A stretch of DNA of 64,000 nucleotides from Clostridia bacterium (GCA_017467205.1 JAFTSQ010000018.1:1-64000); one strand, 5' to 3'. Positions 34,245-42,962 are shown, counted from the first letter of the stretch. Notes: generated from the letters alone by a model not told the origin. Program-made: numbers and translations.

Positions 34245-35672
34245 ATGAAAAAACTGTGTAAAATGCTTTTCCTTTGCTCGCTACTCGTAGTAGCAATACT
34301 GTCATTTACCGGCTGCGGCAACGGTGAAATCAATTGGCAAAAGATGGACCTTGATTCTATGGAAAGCGCAGAGCGTGCAGAAATTCTTGCAAAAGCCGTC
34401 GAGCAGGAAATGAACAAGCTTGATTCATATGCGCAGCGCATGGACTTGGATTTCGTTATGGTTACCGGAGGTACTCGCGTAGAATCAAGCGCTATCGAAG
34501 AGGTTAAAATAGCGAATCAAAATTCGGAAAATTATCAGTATAGGGCGTATAAGTCAAACGTAGTGAAATCGGGCAATACGCGCAAGTCTTTCACTACCGT
34601 AGAGGGCTTCCAGGACGGTGAGATGTACTTCAAGCGTGAGGAAGGTTCGAATAAAATAAACTTCCGCTCCGACGTGTCGCGGGAGGAATTCATAGTTCAT
34701 CTGAATTCAAACATAGAGAGCTTCTCAAACGTATTTATCAAGGATGACATTACTTGCACACAAGAATCCGAAAAAAACGAGAGCGGATGGCTCGTAAAGC
34801 TGAGTGACTTTTCCGAGAGTTACATAAAAGCTATGGAAAAGAAGATGGGAATAACCGCCCTTTTTTCTAACGGCGCGTTAGAGGATATTGAATTCGATTT
34901 TTATATAACAGAGCAGATGCATTATGAAAAAATTGAAATAAGATTCATAACGAAGGAGGATATGGACTCTGCGTCATATAAATTTGAGGTTACCGAATGT
35001 AAGATTGTCTTTAGCGACCTCAATGAAACACAGGTGCGCACTGAGGATATCGCGGAATACGAGGAGGTTCCGGATCTCAGAGTTCTTTACGTAATAGAAA
35101 ACAGCTTTGACGCCATTAAAAATGCTGAAAACGGCAAGTTCACGCTATTCCTCTCTCAAACGTTGACAGGTGATAAAGAGCTTGAAGTTAAGGAATTCTC
35201 TGATATTAGTTATAAAATAAAAGACGGAAAAATAACTTACACCTGCGAGAGCACCGTTAATGATGAGCAAATATTGCTTACCTTTGAGAACGGAGAAAAG
35301 AAAGAATACAGCATTTCGGAAGACGGCGAGCAGGAATTAAAAAAGACAACGAAAGTGCCGCAAATTTCGCAAATAGCCTTTATTGAAGGGGTGATAGAGA
35401 TTATCCCGTTCGATAAAAGCAGTATAAAGAACTTTACGAAAACGGATGTTCCGGGTCAGTATAAATTTGAATATATCGCCACCGATGCGCTAATCAATCA
35501 GTATAGATATTCCGGATACTCAGCTACCGATAAAAGCACGTATTTCATCTACGTAACTTTCGAGGAGGGGCGCATGGTTTCATACGAGATTGACTTCCAA
35601 ATTATATATAGAAATTCGTGGAGCGAATATACTGCCGACATAGAGTCAGAGGCGGTATTCGAAAAGTATTAA
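34245..35672 (+). CDS. Lipoprotein of unknown function
   Basis: 475 residues. Signal KKLCKMLFLCSLLVVAILSF with lipobox FTGC (Cys at 25). The mature protein is a mixed alpha/beta chain rich in Glu, Lys and Ser. It has two apparent halves, each beginning with a helix and followed by long strands with many aromatic residues, reminiscent of LolA/LppX-like or DUF-type extracytoplasmic lipoproteins, without a recognisable motif. It should be anchored to the outer face of the membrane. Single-gene unit. Confidence 0.83.
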   Translation: MKKLCKMLFLCSLLVVAILSFTGCGNGEINWQKMDLDSMESAERAEILAKAVEQEMNKLDSYAQRMDLDFVMVTGGTRVESSAIEEVKIANQNSENYQYRAYKSNVVKSGNTRKSFTTVEGFQDGEMYFKREEGSNKINFRSDVSREEFIVHLNSNIESFSNVFIKDDITCTQESEKNESGWLVKLSDFSESYIKAMEKKMGITALFSNGALEDIEFDFYITEQMHYEKIEIRFITKEDMDSASYKFEVTECKIVFSDLNETQVRTEDIAEYEEVPDLRVLYVIENSFDAIKNAENGKFTLFLSQTLTGDKELEVKEFSDISYKIKDGKITYTCESTVNDEQILLTFENGEKKEYSISEDGEQELKKTTKVPQISQIAFIEGVIEIIPFDKSSIKNFTKTDVPGQYKFEYIATDALINQYRYSGYSATDKSTYFIYVTFEEGRMVSYEIDFQIIYRNSWSEYTADIESEAVFEKY

Positions 35673-35695
35673 AACTAACCGCTTCAACGTCAAAC

Positions 35696-35735
35696 AAAAA
35701 AGAGCGCCGCTCAATTTGAGCGGCGCTCTTTTTTT
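35696..35735 (+). terminator. Intrinsic terminator after the lipoprotein gene
   Basis: AGAGCGCCGCTCA (35701-35713) pairs with TGAGCGGCGCTCT (35717-35729), flanked by an A-run and T-run. Its stem is identical to that at 34072. Confidence 0.92.
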
Positions 35736-35772
35736 GTCAACCTCTTTTTCAAGATTTCACCGCAACTATTCG

Positions 35773-35800
35773 TTGCGTGACTTTTGGCGACTCTTATGCT
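35773..35800 (+). promoter_or_regulatory. Probable promoter of the M48 protease gene
   Basis: TTGCGT (35773-35778), 16-bp spacer, TATGCT (35795-35800). Confidence 0.5.
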
Positions 35801-35841
35801 AAACTTTAGCTATAAACCTCTTTATGAAAGGACAATGAAAA

Positions 35842-36756
35842 ATGACCACGGAAAATAAGACGAGAGAAAATATGACGGCAGAGAATTATTGCGAGGTATT
35901 CACCCACCCGGCAGACAAGCGTGCGCTTGACGCACTCAAGAAGATACCGATGTTCGATAGAGTTTGCAGTAAGTTTATCTCGGTGTTTGACGAGCCGTTC
36001 AGAAGGATTAACGATATGGCAGGCAAGGTGCAGATAAGCGAAAAGCAGCTGCCGAAGCTGCACGGTATGCTCATCGACGTCTGCGAAAAATTGAAGATTG
36101 AGAAGCCGGACTTCTACCTTGAGCTCAACAGAGAGCCGAACGCGCGTACCTACGGCGACAAGAGTGCGACGATAACGCTGACCTCGGGTCTTCTTGAATG
36201 TCTCTCCGACGAGGAGATATACGCCGTTATCGCGCACGAGTGCGGACATATCGCCTGCAAGCACGTGCTTTATTCGACTATGGCGAACGTGCTCTTGTTT
36301 GGCGGCGCTATCGGAAGCGACCTTATCTTTGGCGAGAATTTCATCACCGCCGCGATAATCGCGCCTATTAAGCTTGCGCTTGCGCATTGGCATAGGTGCA
36401 GTGAGCTCTCGGCAGACCGTGCCGCCGCAGTTTGTTGCGGTGATGCGAAGGCGGTCGTCGGCTCTATGACCCGCATAGCAGGCGGTACGACGAACCTCGA
36501 CTATAATGTAGACCCGAACCTCTTTGCCGAGCAGGCGAAGGACTACCAAGACCTGCTTGACAGTAGCAAGGTCAACAAGCTTATCGAATATTCGCTTATC
36601 TGCACATCCTCGCATCCTATGCCCGCAGTCAGAGCAAACGAGATACTTGAGTGGTGTGAAACCGAAGCGTTCGAGAGCATTGCATTCAAAAAGGAAGAGA
36701 AGAAAGAGCAAGAAAAGAAGAAAAAGCGCGGATTCTTCGGCTGGTTCAGAAAGTAA
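35842..36756 (+). CDS. M48-family zinc metallopeptidase
   Basis: 304 residues. HEXXH motif H132-E-C-G-H136, with the third ligand Glu in the downstream ELSADRAA motif, as in the M48 (HtpX/Ste24-like) family. Only a short hydrophobic stretch follows the motif (VLLFGGAIGSDLIF, ITAAIIAPIKLAL). There is no N-terminal membrane segment, unlike HtpX. The C-terminus is a Lys-rich tail ending GFFGWFRK, which might touch the membrane. Probably a soluble or peripheral protease. AAAGGAC precedes the start. Confidence 0.88.
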   Translation: MTTENKTRENMTAENYCEVFTHPADKRALDALKKIPMFDRVCSKFISVFDEPFRRINDMAGKVQISEKQLPKLHGMLIDVCEKLKIEKPDFYLELNREPNARTYGDKSATITLTSGLLECLSDEEIYAVIAHECGHIACKHVLYSTMANVLLFGGAIGSDLIFGENFITAAIIAPIKLALAHWHRCSELSADRAAAVCCGDAKAVVGSMTRIAGGTTNLDYNVDPNLFAEQAKDYQDLLDSSKVNKLIEYSLICTSSHPMPAVRANEILEWCETEAFESIAFKKEEKKEQEKKKKRGFFGWFRK

Positions 36757-36777
36757 ACCGAGGGTTATCAACGACAA

Positions 36778-36813
36778 AGAGCGAAACTGCCGTAAAAACG
36801 GCAGTTTCGCTCT
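36778..36813 (+). terminator. Hairpin after the M48 gene
   Basis: A 16-bp stem (36778-36793 with 36798-36813) but no clear T-run. It is a probable terminator or mRNA 3' end. Confidence 0.6.
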
Positions 36814-36852
36814 AAAATATTGCTAAAAGAGGTGCAAACACTTCAATAAATA

Positions 36853-36881
36853 TTGACAAATGCGCGCGTATGTAATATAAT
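36853..36881 (+). promoter_or_regulatory. Promoter of the cysteine leader and cysK-cysE
   Basis: TTGACA (36853-36858), 17-bp spacer, TATAAT (36876-36881). No other promoter is visible in front of cysK. Confidence 0.9.
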
Positions 36882-36907
36882 AGTTAAAAAGAATTGGAGT
36901 ATCGGTT

Positions 36908-36988
36908 ATGGTATACGGCTTTGGTACTTGTATAAATAACGGGAAGTGCACCTGTTTTGGCGAGTGTACGCCCTTTGCCGCGTCGTGA
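36908..36988 (+). CDS. Cysteine-rich 26-residue leader peptide
   Basis: ATG at 36908, with TTGGAG 8 bp upstream, and TGA at 36986-36988. The 26 residues include four Cys (positions 8, 14, 16 and 20; codons TGT, TGC, TGT, TGT), with the core CTCFGEC. There is no signal peptide. It lies between a consensus promoter and a terminator-like hairpin, followed by cysK and cysE. The stop codon region (36986-36992) is complementary to the terminator loop (37032-37038). The likely role is a cysteine-sensing leader for attenuation. A free-standing small metal- or redox-active peptide is the alternative. Confidence 0.72.
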   Translation: MVYGFGTCINNGKCTCFGECTPFAAS

Positions 36989-37054
36989 CCGATAATCTCT
37001 TTTTTCATCAGCTTTTATAGCTTGAGGGGGTTCGGTCAGAATCCCCTTTGTTTA
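36986..37054 (+). promoter_or_regulatory. Candidate cysteine attenuator (terminator/antiterminator)
   Basis: Terminator: GGGGGTTC (37026-37033) pairs with GAATCCCC (37039-37046) around a 5-nt loop, then TTTGTTT. Alternative pairing: TGACCGA (36986-36992, containing the leader stop) with TCGGTCA (37032-37038), which takes two bases of the terminator 5' arm and the whole loop, so the two are exclusive. A ribosome at the stop would mask 36986-36992 and allow termination. A ribosome stalled at the Cys codons (36929-36967) would leave it free to block the terminator. Confidence 0.65.
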
Positions 37055-37077
37055 TTGAATGATTGGGAGGTGCCTTT

Positions 37078-38007
37078 ATGCCTAAAATCTTTTCGTCGAT
37101 AGATTCGCTGATAGGCAAAACGCCTATGGCGGAGCTCTGCCGCACCGAGCGGCAGTGTGGCGCAAATGCGCGCATTTTTGCTAAGCTTGAATATTTCAAT
37201 CCCGCAGGCTCGGTTAAGGACAGAGTCGCTCTTCAGATGATTCTTGATGCAGAGGCAGAGGGGAAGCTCGGGGATGGCACGGTTATCATAGAGCCCACTT
37301 CAGGCAACACGGGTATAGGCCTTGCGGCAGTTTCTGCGGCAAGGGGATACCGAGCTATCATAGTTATGCCGAGCAATATGTCAGAGGAGCGGATAAAGCT
37401 CATTCGCGCCTACGGGGCAGAGGTCGTGCTCACCGATGCAGCCCTCGGTATGACGGGCGCAATAGAGCGCGCTCGCTCTCTTGCAAAAGAGATAAGCCCG
37501 AGCTTCATTCCCGACCAATTCTCCAATCCCTCTAACCCCCGCGCGCACGCCGCGACGGGAGAGGAGATATATTCGGATATGGACGGCGAGGTTGATATCT
37601 TCGTCGCAGGCGTCGGAACGGGCGGAACGCTCTCGGGTGTTGGCAGATATCTGAAAATGAAAAATCCGAGCACACGGGTAGTGGCAGTCGAGCCCGCCTC
37701 GTCACCGTATCTTTCGGCGGGTGTCAGCGGCAGCCACGGAATACAGGGTATTGGCGCAGGCTTTTTGCCCGATAATCTTGACATGGGGGTATACGATGAG
37801 ATAATCACCGTTACCGACGCTGACGCAAAGGCGGCGGCTCGGCGCCTCGCCGCGTGTGAGGGATATCTCGTTGGCATATCGTCGGGTGCGGCGCTCTTTG
37901 CCGCCGAGACGCTCGCTGTGCGCGAAGAGAACCGCGGCAAGCGGATAGTAGTGCTTCTTCCGGATTCGGGAGAGCGATACCTTTCCTGCGATCTTTTTGA
38001 AAGTTAG
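37078..38007 (+). CDS. cysK: Cysteine synthase (O-acetylserine sulfhydrylase)
   Basis: 309 residues from the ATG at 37078 behind GGGAGGTG; an in-frame upstream codon at 37063 is inside the ribosome site. PLP Lys47 is in NPAGSVKDR, the substrate loop is EPTSGNTGIGLA, and the phosphate-binding loop is GTGGTLSG. It makes cysteine from O-acetylserine and sulfide. The partner cysE follows 11 bp later, and a cysteine-rich leader peptide precedes it, so feedback by cysteine is plausible. Confidence 0.95.
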   Translation: MPKIFSSIDSLIGKTPMAELCRTERQCGANARIFAKLEYFNPAGSVKDRVALQMILDAEAEGKLGDGTVIIEPTSGNTGIGLAAVSAARGYRAIIVMPSNMSEERIKLIRAYGAEVVLTDAALGMTGAIERARSLAKEISPSFIPDQFSNPSNPRAHAATGEEIYSDMDGEVDIFVAGVGTGGTLSGVGRYLKMKNPSTRVVAVEPASSPYLSAGVSGSHGIQGIGAGFLPDNLDMGVYDEIITVTDADAKAAARRLAACEGYLVGISSGAALFAAETLAVREENRGKRIVVLLPDSGERYLSCDLFES

Positions 38008-38018
38008 AGGTGAGAGTT

Positions 38019-38891
38019 ATGCATAGACTTGAAAACGACGTTAACCGTTTAGTCGACCGTCTTATGACGGATTATGAAAAGGGCAGGGATATTGACGTAA
38101 TAGACGGCGTCACCCCACCCGACAAGGACGAAATAGTCAAAATGATATATCAGCTTCGAAATATCATTTTTCCGAGCTATTTCCAGGACAAAAACTACCG
38201 AATATACACCGTCAGAAACAATCTTTCAATGCAGCTTGAGGACCTGCTCTTCAACCTCTCGCGCCAGATATCTTTGGTTTTGAAGTATAGCGAGAGCTTT
38301 GCGGGTGCGGCGGATAATGAGCTTCTTCTCGAGGGTGAGCGGCTTGCGCTCGAATTCCTTGGCAAGCTGACGGATATTCGAGAGCTGATAGAAACCGACC
38401 TTCAGGCAGCATACGACGGCGACCCTGCCGCATCGAGCAAGGCGGAGATAGTCTTCTCCTATCCCGGCCTCTTTGCCATTATGGTCAACCGCATAGCGCA
38501 CGAGCTATATCTTATGAAAATACCGCTTATTCCGAGAATTATGACCGAGTACGCGCATACCCTCACGGGTATCGACATTCATCCGGGTGCAACTCTCGGT
38601 AGATATTTCTTTATAGATCACGGCACGGGTATAGTTATCGGCGAAACCTCGGTTATCGGCGACAACGTGAAGATATACCAGGGCGTAACTATCGGCGCGC
38701 TCTCAACGAGGGGCGGCCAGAGCCTGCGCGGCAAGCGCCGCCACCCAACCATCGAGAGCGGCGTTACAATCTACGCGGGCGCGTCAATACTCGGCGGCGA
38801 CACGGTGATAGGCAAGGGCTCGGTTATCGGCAGTAACGCCTTTATAACCTCCTCGGTAGCCGAGAACACGAAGGTTAAATCCGGCTCGTAA
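38019..38891 (+). CDS. cysE: Serine O-acetyltransferase
   Basis: 290 residues from the ATG at 38019 with GAGGTGAG upstream. An N-terminal helical domain of about 165 residues precedes a left-handed hexapeptide beta-helix (IDIHPGATLGRYFFIDHGTG, then VIGETSVIGDNVKIYQGVTIG). The active-site His of DHGTG is present. It resembles the longer EpsC/SatA-like form. It makes O-acetylserine for CysK and is often inhibited by cysteine. Confidence 0.94.
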   Translation: MHRLENDVNRLVDRLMTDYEKGRDIDVIDGVTPPDKDEIVKMIYQLRNIIFPSYFQDKNYRIYTVRNNLSMQLEDLLFNLSRQISLVLKYSESFAGAADNELLLEGERLALEFLGKLTDIRELIETDLQAAYDGDPAASSKAEIVFSYPGLFAIMVNRIAHELYLMKIPLIPRIMTEYAHTLTGIDIHPGATLGRYFFIDHGTGIVIGETSVIGDNVKIYQGVTIGALSTRGGQSLRGKRRHPTIESGVTIYAGASILGGDTVIGKGSVIGSNAFITSSVAENTKVKSGS

Positions 38892-38899
38892 GAAAGCTA

Positions 38900-38927
38900 T
38901 TGCTTTTTGTCGGTTATATGATAGAAT
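38900..38927 (+). promoter_or_regulatory. Probable promoter of glyA
   Basis: TTGCTT (38900-38905), 16-bp spacer, TAGAAT (38922-38927). Confidence 0.55.
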
Positions 38928-38966
38928 AAACGTAATTTGTTTTTGAATCTGAAAGGAGCTTTCAAA

Positions 38967-40202
38967 ATGTTTTTTGACGAACTTAAAAAGTATGACGAGG
39001 AGGTATTCGCCGCGTGCGACGCGGAGCTTACCCGCCAGCGTAACAATATAGAGCTTATCGCCTCCGAGAATATAGTATCCCCCGCAGTTCTTATGGCGGC
39101 GGGCACAGTTCTGACCAATAAATATGCTGAGGGCTATCCCGCAAAGAGATATTACGGCGGCTGCTATTGCGTCGACGTGGTAGAGGAGTTAGCACGCGAG
39201 AGGGCAAAGCGCCTGTTCGGTGCGGAGCACGCGAACGTCCAGCCCCATAGCGGAGCTAACGCAAACCTTGCGGTATTCTTCGCGCTTCTTAATCCCGGCG
39301 ATACCGTTCTTTCAATGAACCTTAATCACGGCGGTCACCTCTCTCACGGCTCGCCCGTAAACATTTCGGGAAAGTACTTTAACATAGTTCCGTACGGAGT
39401 TTCCGAGCTTGACGGCCGCATTGACTACGAGGAGGTTCGCCGCCTTGCTCTTGAATGCAAGCCGAAGCTCATTCTCGCGGGCGCGAGCGCATACTCCCGC
39501 ATTATAGACTTCAAGAAGTTCCGCGAGATAGCCGATGAGGTTGGCGCATACCTTATGGTTGATATGGCGCATATCGCAGGCCTCGTTGCCGCAGGAATTC
39601 ATCCCTCGCCCGTGCCCTATGCCGACGTAGTTACCACCACGACGCACAAGACTCTTCGCGGTCCTCGCGGCGGTCTTATCCTCTGCCGTGAAGAATACGC
39701 AAAGGCAATTGACAAGGCGGTATTCCCCGGAACGCAGGGCGGCCCGCTTATGCACATAATCGCCGCAAAGGCAGTTGCCTTCGGCGAGGCGCTTGACCCC
39801 TCGTTCGTCGAGTATCAGAAGAAGATAGCAGAGAACGCGCAAGTGCTCGCAAGCGAGCTGACAAAGCGCGGACTCAAGCTTGTTTCCGGCGGAACGGATA
39901 ACCACCTGATGCTCCTCGACCTTCGCGATACAGGCATTACCGGTAAGGAGCTTGAGCACAGGCTCGACGAGGTCAGAATAACCGCTAACAAGAACACCGT
40001 ACCCGCCGACCCCCAGAGCCCCTTCGTAACGAGCGGCGTTCGCCTTGGAACTCCCGCAGTCACCTCGCGCGGCTTCGGCAAGGAGGAAATGAAGCTTATC
40101 GCCGGCTGGATTTACGATTGCATTAACGATTTCGAGGGAACAAAGGACAAGACTCTTGCGGAGGTTTCCGCTCTTTGCGAGAAGTTCCCGCTTTATAACT
40201 AA
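38967..40202 (+). CDS. glyA: Serine hydroxymethyltransferase
   Basis: 411 residues, the standard length, from the ATG at 38967 (AAAGGAG upstream). The PLP Lys228 is in [22 protein letters not shown] and [14 protein letters not shown] are the N-terminal SHMT signatures. It converts serine and tetrahydrofolate to glycine and methylene-THF. Its place after cysK-cysE links serine consumption by both routes, but the distinct promoter suggests separate control. Confidence 0.97.
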   Translation: MFFDELKKYDEEVFAACDAELTRQRNNIELIASENIVSPAVLMAAGTVLTNKYAEGYPAKRYYGGCYCVDVVEELARERAKRLFGAEHANVQPHSGANANLAVFFALLNPGDTVLSMNLNHGGHLSHGSPVNISGKYFNIVPYGVSELDGRIDYEEVRRLALECKPKLILAGASAYSRIIDFKKFREIADEVGAYLMVDMAHIAGLVAAGIHPSPVPYADVVTTTTHKTLRGPRGGLILCREEYAKAIDKAVFPGTQGGPLMHIIAAKAVAFGEALDPSFVEYQKKIAENAQVLASELTKRGLKLVSGGTDNHLMLLDLRDTGITGKELEHRLDEVRITANKNTVPADPQSPFVTSGVRLGTPAVTSRGFGKEEMKLIAGWIYDCINDFEGTKDKTLAEVSALCEKFPLYN

Positions 40203-40206
40203 AGGC

Positions 40207-40246
40207 GTGGGGAAAGCTCTTGAGAGGCGAGCTTTCCCCACTTTTT
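40207..40246 (+). terminator. Terminator of glyA
   Basis: GTGGGGAAAGCTC (40207-40219) pairs with GAGCTTTCCCCAC (40229-40241), then TTTTT. Confidence 0.93.
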
Positions 40247-40340
40247 CGATAAAAAAATAAAATTTTTGTCAAAAAAACTCCGTTTTTCACAAAAAAGTTA
40301 ACATTTTTCTTAAAATTTTTCAAATATTTATACATATTTG

Positions 40341-40369
40341 TTGACAAGCCTTGTTTTTTATGGTAAAAT
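40341..40369 (+). promoter_or_regulatory. Promoter of the YdbC-like gene
   Basis: TTGACA (40341-40346), 17-bp spacer, TAAAAT (40364-40369). The preceding 40250-40340 is very A+T-rich and could act as an UP element. Confidence 0.87.
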
Positions 40370-40425
40370 TAGGATGTGTAGGTGTATTTTTTATATTATA
40401 ATAAAAACTTTTAAGGAGAAAAGAA

Positions 40426-40650
40426 ATGCCTGAGATCAAATACGAAGTCGTTGATAAGATAGGCGTGGTAAGCGAAGGCAACAACGGTTGGAACAAGGAG
40501 CTCAACCTCATCAGTTGGAACGAGAGAGAGCCTGTTTACGATGTTCGCACCTGGTCATCCGATCACGAGAAGATGGGCAAGGGAATAACTCTTACGGTTG
40601 AAGAGGCTAAGGAACTCCGTGAGATGCTCAACAAGCTTAATCTCGACTAA
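40426..40650 (+). CDS. YdbC-like PC4-fold single-strand nucleic-acid-binding protein
   Basis: 74 residues, matching the YdbC family closely: IKYEVVDKIGVVSEGNNGW, KELNLISWN, YDVRTWSSDHEKMGKGITLT and a C-terminal helix. YdbC is a PC4/coactivator-fold homodimer that binds single-stranded DNA/RNA. It has its own promoter, an AAGGAG site and a terminator. Role in the cell is not established. Confidence 0.88.
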   Translation: MPEIKYEVVDKIGVVSEGNNGWNKELNLISWNEREPVYDVRTWSSDHEKMGKGITLTVEEAKELREMLNKLNLD

Positions 40651-40661
40651 TTAAAAAAAGC

Positions 40662-40697
40662 AAAACCGCGGCTTTCGTGCGAAAGCCGCGGTTTTTT
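40662..40697. terminator. Bidirectional terminator
   Basis: AAAACCGCGGCTTTCG (40662-40677) pairs with CGAAAGCCGCGG (40680-40691), with T-runs on both strands. It serves the YdbC-like gene (+) and the serine hydrolase gene (-). Confidence 0.9.
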
Positions 40698-40724
40698 GTA
40701 TGTTTGCAACTTCAAAAAACGTAA

Positions 40725-42653
40725 TTATCTTCCCGCAAAGAGCCGTGAGATGAGCGACCTTTTCTCGCCGTCTGCGCCTTGGCCGTCCTCGTCCTCATCA
40801 TCCTCATCGCCCGATGAGATAAATCTTTCTATCAGAGAGGTAATGAAGCTTATCGGCTCAAGTTCCTCGCGCGCGGCGTGCTCTTCTTTTGCAATTATAG
40901 CCTCAAAGCCGACCCTTGAGGTGTCCGCGCCGACGAGCGTGGGCTCGAAGGCACACTTGAGTCTGTTATAGATGTATCCGTGCCCAAGCTTACGCTCAAG
41001 CGCCTCAAGCAGAAAGGCGGTCTTGGGGTTGTTTTCAGGTAGCTTTTCAAGAAAACGCGAGGCGACGGCGTGGTCGGGCGTTTCTGCCATCTTAAAGCTT
41101 ATGCTGTCAGAGAAAAGCTCAATATCTATTCGCCTCGTGTTCGGAAGCTCGGGGAACACTATTTCAATGCGGTATATCTGCCGCCCCGCGCTTACGAAGG
41201 CTCTGCCCGAAGCCTTGGCGATATAGTGCTCGCCCTTGAAATCGAGGATAGTGGTTTTGTAGGAATAAAGACCTATTTCCACCTTGAAATCAACTCCGCC
41301 CTCGCGCGATATCATAAAGAGGCTTTCGCCCTCGCGCTCGAAGGAGATGAAGTCAATTCCGCCGGAGAAGTTGCGCTGCATCATTTTAACAAAAAGCGGA
41401 AGTATTCCGTAGTTGTTTTGGCGGAAGGTAAAGCTTGTAAGAAGCGGCGACCAAGCCTTGTCAAAGGGCTCGGGCGACTTCAGCTTAAGTAGGGTGGCAA
41501 GGCTCTTTTTCTGCGGCTTTGGAATAACTCCGCGTCGCGACTCAAAGAAGGTGCGCTCTCTCGCACGCAGAGCGTGCAGGTCTAACGGGGAGACCGCACC
41601 GTCGCGATAGAGGTGAGAGCGAATGATATTCAGGGCAGGACTGCCTTGGAAGAGCTCGTTGTTTCCCGAATTCAAGGAAACCACGATGTTTTTCTTCGGT
41701 ATTATCAGCACGTTCTGCCCGAGCATACCGTTGAAAAGAATCTCGTCGTTATCTCTTCCGACCCAGACGTGATAGCCGTAGTCGTACTGATGCTTTTCGG
41801 GGTCGGTTGCTATTTTCCTGTCGGTTGACTCTCTGACCCATTCCTTCGTGAGTATCTGCTTGCCGTTATAATATCCGCCGCCGAGTATCATCAGACCGAC
41901 CTTTGCCCAGCTTTCAGCAGACATATAAAGTCCAAAGCCGCCCTTTGCCGTGCCGTGCGGGCATCTTTCCCAAAGGAAATTCTTTATTCCGAGCGGCTCA
42001 AAGAAGCGAGGCGTCATATAGTCGACGACGCTCATACCGCTCACCCGCTCAACTATGCGGGAGAGAACGTATGAGTTCATACTGTTGTAGGCAAATCTCT
42101 CGCCGGGTGAGAATTTCATTGACGAGGTGAAGAAGGCCTCCAGCCAATCGTCCTCTGAAACCACGCCTATCTCGTTGAAGCTGACGCCGCTACTCATTTT
42201 GAGAAGGTCCTCAACCATCAGCTTTGCAAATTTCTTTGATTTCGGCTTTATCTCGGAGAATATATCCGCGACGCGCTCGTCAAGGCGGAGCTTTCCTTCG
42301 CCGACCAGCATACCGATAGCCATAGCTATTACCGATTTTGACATTGAGTGCGAAAGATGGAAGGTGTTTATATCGTAGCCGGGGGCGGAGCACTCAGAGA
42401 TTACCTCGCCGTCCTTTATTATCATGAGGTTATGTACGTTTGCGCGCTCCTCGGATTCAAGGGCGGCGAGCATATCATCAAGCACCTTGCTTGACACGCC
42501 GTGCTTTTGCGGGCTCGACCTTTTAAGCGTCGGCTCTTCGATGCCGGAAATTTTAGTTTTTTGAGGATAGTACGGAACGACTGCAGGATTCTTTGCGCCC
42601 GTCAGAGCTATATTCGACACAAGCTCTACCATCTTGATTATTCTGTTTGCCAT
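40725..42653 (-). CDS. Beta-lactamase-fold serine hydrolase
   Basis: 642 residues. SxxK motif in HSMSKSV (nucleophile Ser near residue 106), a YxN-like motif in FAYNSMNSYVL and a final YGYHVWVGRD region in place of KTG: class C/esterase/DD-peptidase-like. After about residue 360 a domain of about 220 residues without a clear match, mostly beta, follows, then an acidic linker (DEDDEDEDGQG) and a basic tail. No signal peptide, so probably cytosolic. Its substrate is unknown. Confidence 0.85.
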   Translation of the reverse strand: MANRIIKMVELVSNIALTGAKNPAVVPYYPQKTKISGIEEPTLKRSSPQKHGVSSKVLDDMLAALESEERANVHNLMIIKDGEVISECSAPGYDINTFHLSHSMSKSVIAMAIGMLVGEGKLRLDERVADIFSEIKPKSKKFAKLMVEDLLKMSSGVSFNEIGVVSEDDWLEAFFTSSMKFSPGERFAYNSMNSYVLSRIVERVSGMSVVDYMTPRFFEPLGIKNFLWERCPHGTAKGGFGLYMSAESWAKVGLMILGGGYYNGKQILTKEWVRESTDRKIATDPEKHQYDYGYHVWVGRDNDEILFNGMLGQNVLIIPKKNIVVSLNSGNNELFQGSPALNIIRSHLYRDGAVSPLDLHALRARERTFFESRRGVIPKPQKKSLATLLKLKSPEPFDKAWSPLLTSFTFRQNNYGILPLFVKMMQRNFSGGIDFISFEREGESLFMISREGGVDFKVEIGLYSYKTTILDFKGEHYIAKASGRAFVSAGRQIYRIEIVFPELPNTRRIDIELFSDSISFKMAETPDHAVASRFLEKLPENNPKTAFLLEALERKLGHGYIYNRLKCAFEPTLVGADTSRVGFEAIIAKEEHAAREELEPISFITSLIERFISSGDEDDEDEDGQGADGEKRSLISRLFAGR

Positions 42654-42694
42654 ATATGTACCACACCTCTCGGTAGTTTTCTCTTACATTATAG

Positions 42695-42723
42695 ATTATA
42701 TCATACCTTGGTGTGTTTTTCAA
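42695..42723 (-). promoter_or_regulatory. Promoter of the serine hydrolase gene
   Basis: Minus strand TTGAAA (42723-42718), 17-bp spacer, TATAAT (42700-42695). Confidence 0.8.
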
Positions 42724-42785
42724 CCGGTATTTATCCCCTACGCCGCAACTGTTAGTTTCCAAAAGGGAAGCGGAAGACACCTCTC

Positions 42786-42935
42786 GTGTCATCCTGAACG
42801 AAGGGCAAATCCCGTAGTCGAACCCATAGGGCGATGCGCAGCATCGGGATCAACGAGAAAAACAACTTTCGCCCGAGACTCCACCTTCGCTTTGCTCGGT
42901 GCTGCTTCGCAGTTCGACTTCGCTCAGAATGACAC
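42786..42935. repeat. 150-bp element with terminal inverted repeats
   Basis: GTGTCATCCTGAACGAAG (left) is an imperfect inverted copy of CTTCGCTCAGAATGACAC (right). The interior holds further CGAAG/CTTCG repeats. This is like the MITE-like intergenic repeats of Clostridia. No ORF in it. It accounts for most of the gene-free 42654-43025. Confidence 0.7.
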
Positions 42936-42962
42936 GGGCAGCATCGGATAGTGTTTCGTTTT

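Noticed and set aside
36853..37077. T-box riboswitch in front of cysK
   Set aside because: The leader is short, and neither the T-box sequence nor Stem I features are visible; the Cys-codon ORF explains it better.
42786..42935. CRISPR-like repeat pattern
   Set aside because: The internal repeats are inverted CGAAG/CTTCG motifs, not regularly spaced direct repeats. No CRISPR array or cas gene was found in the window.
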